From Deltaproteobacteria bacterium (GTDB taxonomy: Bacteria > Myxococcota_A > Polyangia > Polyangiales > Ga0077539), in the NCBI GenBank assembly GCA_016218725.1, contig JACRDB010000139.1, positions 62,001 to 126,000 on the forward strand: DNA of 64,000 nt. The letters are read 5' to 3'. Below are positions 60,059 to 64,000 of this stretch, one piece after another; within the stretch, counting starts at the first letter, position 1; the number at the start of each line of letters is the position of its first letter. The notes below the pieces were generated by a model, which was not told where the DNA came from, did not search any database, and was given only the letters and a program-made list of their open reading frames with translations. A program made the translations under genes and the position numbers.

Positions 60059-61204
60059 TCAGTTCCCGAGCCGCAGCCGCACGCCGAGGCCCACCACCAG
60101 CGACACGAGGCCGCCGTTGGAGCCCGGCACCAGGTCCAGCTCCAGCCCCCCGTAGGCCGCCACGCCCTGGAGGAGCGTCACCTCGGCGCGCGCGTGGGGC
60201 GCGATCCACACGCTGGTCAGGCGCGCGCCGGTGACGCCCTGCCAGAGGCCCAGCACCAGCCCCGCGCTGGCCCGGAACCGGCTGCGGGACGAGGCCGGGA
60301 GGTTCCACTGGGCGCCCGCCCCGAGGCCCACCGCCGCCGTGGGCGAGGTCATGAGCTCCAGGCTCCCGAGGAGCTCCAGGCCCGAGAGCGCCCGCAGGGC
60401 AAGGGTGCCGTCCGCCCGGAGCGTGAACACCGTGCTGGTGGGCGCCGGCGGGGCGGGCGTCCCCGCGGGCACCGCGGGCACCTCGCGGGTGCCCACGAGG
60501 AGCCCCCCCACACCCAGGCGAAGCCCGAGGGAGAAGGGCCCGCCGTCATCGAAGCGCCGCAGCGGGTGGTCGCGCTCCCACTGGCTCTGCCGCCGCCGGG
60601 CCTCTTCCTCCTGGCGGCGCCGGGCCTCCTCGCGCTGGCGGGCTTCTTCCTCGCGGCGGCGGGCCTCTTCGCGCTGGCGGGCCTCCTCCTGGCGGCGCAA
60701 TTCCTCGGGGTCCGGGGCGGGGGCCGAGAGGGCGTTGGGGGAGAACAGCGCCTCCAGGAGGGGCCCCAGGGAGGCCTGGGCGTCGTCCTGGCCGATGTTG
60801 CCCTCCTGGCGGGCGTTGCGGCCGCTGGGGACCTCGTAGAGCGTGAGCGAGAGGTTGTACTGCCCGGCCAGCGGGCGCACGATGCCCGTGACCACGTGGG
60901 TGCCGCCCATGTTCCGGGCCAGGAGCACGATGGCCCCGGGGTCCTGGGGGGCCGCCACGCCGATGGCGCCGAGCACCTCGGAGCGCTGGGGGACGCGCGC
61001 CCCGCGCGCCAGGAGCGCGTTGTGCACGGCGTCCTCCACGTCGCTCCGGAGGGCCTCGGAGGCCTGGCCGGAGAAGGGCAGGACCACCACGGTCTGCCCA
61101 GCCCCGGGCGTGGGCGTCTGGGCGAAGGCAACCCGCGCCGAGAGGGAGAGGCACGCCCCGGCCACGGCCCCGAGGGCCCACCACCGCAGAGGGCGCCGGG
61201 TCAC
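60059..61204 (-). CDS. Signal-peptide protein with coiled coil and C-terminal barrel
   Basis: This 381-residue protein is read from GTG 61204, which overlaps the ftsK stop (GTGA). Its signal peptide ends near AFAQ. An N-terminal alpha/beta domain (TVVVLPFSGQASEALRSDVEDAVHNALLARG...VVTGIVRPL) is reminiscent of CsgG/TolB-like or TPM-like domains. Residues about 165-215 are a charged Glu/Arg/Gln coiled coil of EEARQREEARRR type. The C-terminal half (about 225-381) alternates short hydrophobic strands (AHARAEVTLLQG, GGLVSLVVGLGVRLRLGN), consistent with an outer-membrane barrel. An envelope-spanning link is plausible. Function unknown. Confidence 0.7.
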   Translation of the reverse strand: MTRRPLRWWALGAVAGACLSLSARVAFAQTPTPGAGQTVVVLPFSGQASEALRSDVEDAVHNALLARGARVPQRSEVLGAIGVAAPQDPGAIVLLARNMGGTHVVTGIVRPLAGQYNLSLTLYEVPSGRNARQEGNIGQDDAQASLGPLLEALFSPNALSAPAPDPEELRRQEEARQREEARRREEEARQREEARRRQEEEARRRQSQWERDHPLRRFDDGGPFSLGLRLGVGGLLVGTREVPAVPAGTPAPPAPTSTVFTLRADGTLALRALSGLELLGSLELMTSPTAAVGLGAGAQWNLPASSRSRFRASAGLVLGLWQGVTGARLTSVWIAPHARAEVTLLQGVAAYGGLELDLVPGSNGGLVSLVVGLGVRLRLGN

Positions 61205-63780
61205 AGCAGCACCTCGCGGTCTTTTCCGGGGCCCTTCGGGGCGCCGACCACGCCTTCGCGCTCCATCTTGTCCACGATCCTCGCGGCGACGTTGTACCCG
61301 ATGCCCAGGTACCGTTGCACGTAGGACACGGAGCATTTGCGCGAGGCGCTCACGAGCTGCACGGCCTTGTCGTATTTGTCCTGCGGGACCTTGACCTCCG
61401 CGGGGCCGTCGGCGTCGGGCTCCTCCTCCTCGCGGGGCTTGAGGATGTCCTGGTCAAAGGTGGGGCGGCCCTGGGCGCGCCAGTGGTCGGTGACGCGCTG
61501 CACCTCCTCCTCGGAGATGAACGCGCAGTGGACCCGGCGCAGGTCGCTGGACCCCGGCGGGAGGATCAGCATGTCCCCGCGGCCCAGGAGGTTCTCGGCC
61601 CCCTGCTGGTCGAGGATGGTGCGCGAGTCCACCCGCTGGCTCACCTTGAAGGCCACCCGCGCGGGGAAATTGGCCTTGATCATCCCGGTGATCACGTCCA
61701 CGCTGGGCCGCTGCGTGGCCAGGATCACATGGATCCCCGCGGCCCGGGCCTTCTGCGCCAGGCGCGCCACGGCGGCCTCGATGTCCTTGCCGGCCACCAT
61801 GATCAGGTCCGCGAACTCGTCCACCACCACCACGATGTATGGCAGGCGCTTGGGCTTCGGGGTCTCCCGGCGCGGGGCCTCGGGGTCCGCCTCGGAGACG
61901 CTCTCCGTGGTGCCCGACTCCTTGGTGCGCACGGGCCCGTCCAGGCCCTTCACCGAGGTGCCCTCGGCCAGGGCCCGGGCGATGCGCTCGTTGTACGTGA
62001 CGATGTTCCGCGCCCCCACCTGCGCGAAGAGCGAGTAGCGCCGCTCCATTTCGTCCACCACCCAGCGCAGGGCCAGGGTGGCCTTCTTCATGTCCGTGAC
62101 CACCGGCAGGAGCATGTGGGGGATGTCATCGAAGACAGCCAGCTCCACCATCTTGGGGTCGATCATGAGCATCCGGACGTCCTCCGGCGTGCGCTTGTAC
62201 AAGAGCGAGGCGAGCATCACGTTCAAGCCTACGCTCTTGCCGGCCCCGGTTGCCCCCGCCACGATGAGGTGAGGCATCGCCGCCAGGTCGGCGAAGTAGG
62301 GCGCCCCCACCACGTCCTTGCCCAGGGCCACCGGGAGCGCTCCCCCCTGCCGGGCGAAGGCCTCGGTCTCCACGAGCTCCCGGAAATACACCGTCTGCCG
62401 CTGGGCGTTGGGCACCTCGAAGCCCACCCGCCCCTTGCCCGGGATGGGCGCCACGATGCGCACCCGGGACGCCTCCAGGCTCATCGCGATGTCGTCCGAA
62501 AGGCGCGAGATCTTCGACAGCTTGGTCCCCGCCGCGGGCACCACCTCGTAGGTGGTCACCACGGGGCCGGGGTGCACCTCCACCACCCGCCCTTCGATCT
62601 GGTAGTCCGCCAGGGTCTGCACCAGCTTGTCCGCGATGCCCCGGAGCTGCCCCTCGTCCAGCTCCACCCGCTCCCGCGGCGGCGCCGTCAAGAGCTCCGT
62701 GGACGGGAGCTTCACCTTCGCCGCCGCGGGAGTGGCCGCCGGTGGGCGCTCGGTGCGCGCTCCGCCCGGCGAGGCCTTCATCGCCTGGGCGATCTCCTGG
62801 TCGTGGGAGACAATCGTCAGGGCCTGGGGCTCCTCCAGGGGAGGCTCGCTGCCCACCGGAGCCGCCGTCGCCACCACCGGCTCCGGCGGGTCCGAGGGCA
62901 CGTCCAGCACCACGGAGGGCTCGGGAGGTAGGGGGGTGTCGGTGTCTGTAGTGACCGGTGACCGTCTGCGTCGGCGCGGGGGCACCGGGGTGGCGACCAC
63001 CGTGGGGGGCTTTTCCGATGGGATCGGTCCCGGCTCCATGAGGGCCGCGAAGGCGTCCGGGTCGCGGCCGACGTCCAGGGGTTCACGGTGGGACAAAAGC
63101 GGGGCCAGGGCGCGGTCCGTGGCCACCTCGGGGGACTCCGGGGGCGCCTCTCGGGAGGGGGCCGGGCGGGCCTTCTTCTCGGCCTCCCGGGCTTCCTTCC
63201 AGGCGCGGGTGACCTGGGAGACCCCGTCCCGGACGCGCACGCCGCCCTTCAGGCCCGCGCGGTGGGCGCCCCGGGCCACGCCCACCAGGGACAGCCGGGT
63301 GCGCACCAGGAGCGCCACCAGGAGGGCCGTGAGCACCACGGTGTGGGCCCCGGCGGTGCCCAGGAAGGCCCGGAGGGTCTCCGCCAGGGTGCTGCCCAGG
63401 AGCCCTCCGCCCGCGAGGCCCCCGAGGAGGGGGCGCTCACCGAACCACAGGTGCAGGGCCGTGGCCACGCTCACCACGATGGCCGCGGTGCCCAGGGTGC
63501 CCAGGAAGGGCACCGGGCGCTCGCTGCGGCGAAAGAGCCGCAGGGAGAGCGCCCCGAGGAGCACCGGGAGGGCCGCGGCGGCGGACCCGAGGAGCCCGAG
63601 GAGGGCCTCGGCCACCAGGGCCCCGCCGGGGCCGCACCAGTCCGGGCCCCCATCGGCGCGGTAGCTCCCGAGGGCCATGCCGAGGAGCACGGCCAGCGCG
63701 CCGACCAGGAGCCCGGCCACCTCGTGGCGCTTGGCCTGCGCGGCCGCCGGGCCCTTGGGGTAGGTGTTCAGGGGCGGCAT
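61201..63780 (-). CDS. ftsK: DNA translocase FtsK/SpoIIIE
   Basis: The 859-residue motor pumps chromosomal DNA across the division septum and helps resolve dimers. It has four N-terminal membrane helices (within about residues 20-170) and a Pro/Ser/Thr-rich linker (about 190-350). The AAA+ motor has Walker A GATGAGKS (about 508-515), IDPKMVELAVFDDIPHM, Walker B VVVVDEFADL, and ILATQRPSVDVITGMIK. It ends in a winged-helix gamma-type domain (RKCSVSYVQRYLGIGYNVAARIVD). ATG 63780 is the likely start; a GTG at 63804 is in frame but adds eight unfamiliar residues. No ribosome site is clear for either. Confidence 0.95.
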   Translation of the reverse strand: MPPLNTYPKGPAAAQAKRHEVAGLLVGALAVLLGMALGSYRADGGPDWCGPGGALVAEALLGLLGSAAAALPVLLGALSLRLFRRSERPVPFLGTLGTAAIVVSVATALHLWFGERPLLGGLAGGGLLGSTLAETLRAFLGTAGAHTVVLTALLVALLVRTRLSLVGVARGAHRAGLKGGVRVRDGVSQVTRAWKEAREAEKKARPAPSREAPPESPEVATDRALAPLLSHREPLDVGRDPDAFAALMEPGPIPSEKPPTVVATPVPPRRRRRSPVTTDTDTPLPPEPSVVLDVPSDPPEPVVATAAPVGSEPPLEEPQALTIVSHDQEIAQAMKASPGGARTERPPAATPAAAKVKLPSTELLTAPPRERVELDEGQLRGIADKLVQTLADYQIEGRVVEVHPGPVVTTYEVVPAAGTKLSKISRLSDDIAMSLEASRVRIVAPIPGKGRVGFEVPNAQRQTVYFRELVETEAFARQGGALPVALGKDVVGAPYFADLAAMPHLIVAGATGAGKSVGLNVMLASLLYKRTPEDVRMLMIDPKMVELAVFDDIPHMLLPVVTDMKKATLALRWVVDEMERRYSLFAQVGARNIVTYNERIARALAEGTSVKGLDGPVRTKESGTTESVSEADPEAPRRETPKPKRLPYIVVVVDEFADLIMVAGKDIEAAVARLAQKARAAGIHVILATQRPSVDVITGMIKANFPARVAFKVSQRVDSRTILDQQGAENLLGRGDMLILPPGSSDLRRVHCAFISEEEVQRVTDHWRAQGRPTFDQDILKPREEEEPDADGPAEVKVPQDKYDKAVQLVSASRKCSVSYVQRYLGIGYNVAARIVDKMEREGVVGAPKGPGKDREVLL

Positions 63781-63886
63781 CGGCACGTGGGAGCAGTGCC
63801 ACACCCGGAGGGGGCCCGGCGAGATTTCGGCACCCCCCGGTGGTGGGGTCCGGGCCCCGCGGGCGGGGGACCGGTCTCCAACGAGA

Positions 63887-63914
63887 TTGACCCTGTGGGG
63901 AGGTCGGTTAGGAT
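63887..63914 (+). promoter_or_regulatory. Sigma70-like promoter near the right edge
   Basis: TTGACC (63887-63892), a 16-nt spacer and TAGGAT (63909-63914) are close to consensus and sit in the intergenic region between ftsK (minus) and a gene starting at the right edge. Transcription would begin at about 63921, some 48 nt before the candidate start codon. Confidence 0.5.
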
Positions 63915-63968
63915 GACGCCGATTTGAGAAGCGGCACGAACTGGGACGGTCCTAGGGGAGTGATGCAC

Positions 63969-64000
63969 ATGGGTGGTCGACGCGTCGCCGTACTGGTGAC
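63969..64000 (+). CDS. Partial CDS, 5' end only
   Basis: An ATG at 63969 (MGGRRVAVLV...) follows GGGGAG by 8 nt and has a good promoter upstream. Another in-frame ATG is at 63963. Only 10 residues are in the window, too few to identify the product. Confidence 0.4.
   Translation, partial: MGGRRVAVLV

Noticed and set aside
60600..60720. Tandem DNA repeat in the barrel-protein gene
   Set aside because: The periodicity comes from a Glu/Arg coiled coil. Units vary in codons and length, so it is protein-level repetition, not a DNA repeat.
1..64000. CRISPR array or Cas genes
   Set aside because: No series of equally spaced direct repeats was seen and no Cas1/Cas2-type protein is encoded; the only related gene is the TnpB homologue.

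Overview
The window is about 74% GC over most of its length. It carries long secreted and lipoprotein ORFs, Hanks-type Ser/Thr kinases, FHA/DUF4388 and Roadblock proteins, a cinA-thpR-recA cluster, a GTP-type PEP carboxykinase and DUF1501/CXXCH lipoprotein operons. Together these point to a chromosome segment of a Myxococcota (deltaproteobacterial-type) organism. I see no rRNA, tRNA or CRISPR array. The left end (1-2380) and the minus-strand block 11645-16738 look lower in GC (roughly 55-63% by eye) and are the best candidates for acquired DNA.

Layout. 1-5080 is a mobile/accessory zone: an XRE-GTPase fusion protein, a 100-bp palindromic MITE-like element flanked by exact 8-bp direct repeats, an Rpn-type PD-(D/E)XK nuclease, and a TnpB-only IS200/IS605-like element with both subterminal hairpins. 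5075-10444 (minus) is a four-gene overlapping operon for an exported DUF1501/CXXCH system. 10496-16738 (minus) holds a membrane-anchored alpha/beta hydrolase and a three-gene set: FG-GAP lipoprotein, 775-aa protein of unknown function, and capsid-like 354-aa protein. 16915-19907 carries pckG and an acyl-CoA dehydrogenase. 19934-26836 encodes envelope proteins (a double-VWA membrane protein, HEAT-repeat and DUF1517-like proteins). 26872-29780 is a divergent kinase/FHA pair. 31203-33951 is a Roadblock-aroQ-accB-accC operon. 34665-37240 couples a degenerate P-type ATPase-like protein with a MutT-like Nudix hydrolase. 37945-41048 is cinA-thpR-recA. 41097-46849 (minus) has a zinc-ribbon rhomboid protease, a fused TRAP permease and a stand-alone glutamate-synthase FMN domain. 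46922-53839 is an envelope and signalling block with a pseudokinase-kinase fusion and a LolA protein. 54902-58580 is a tightly overlapping chain ending in MlaE, a 64-aa membrane peptide, an FtsX/MacB-like permease and a NosL-like lipoprotein. 58474-63780 (minus) contains a GT-C-like membrane protein, a TPM/barrel protein and FtsK.

Working together. Stop/start overlaps of 1-4 nt (ATGA, GTGA, TGATG) are the usual organisation and define the operons. Several genes lacking a Shine-Dalgarno share the arrangement TTGMCC-like hexamer, 18 nt, TAGGGT, 6-8 nt, start codon. This suggests leaderless transcripts. The most unusual items are the P-type ATPase-like protein with all key catalytic motifs lost, the TnpB without the canonical RuvC-II glutamate, the capsid-like operon, the palindromic elements at 2272-2371 and 37742-37899, and the XRE-GTPase fusion.
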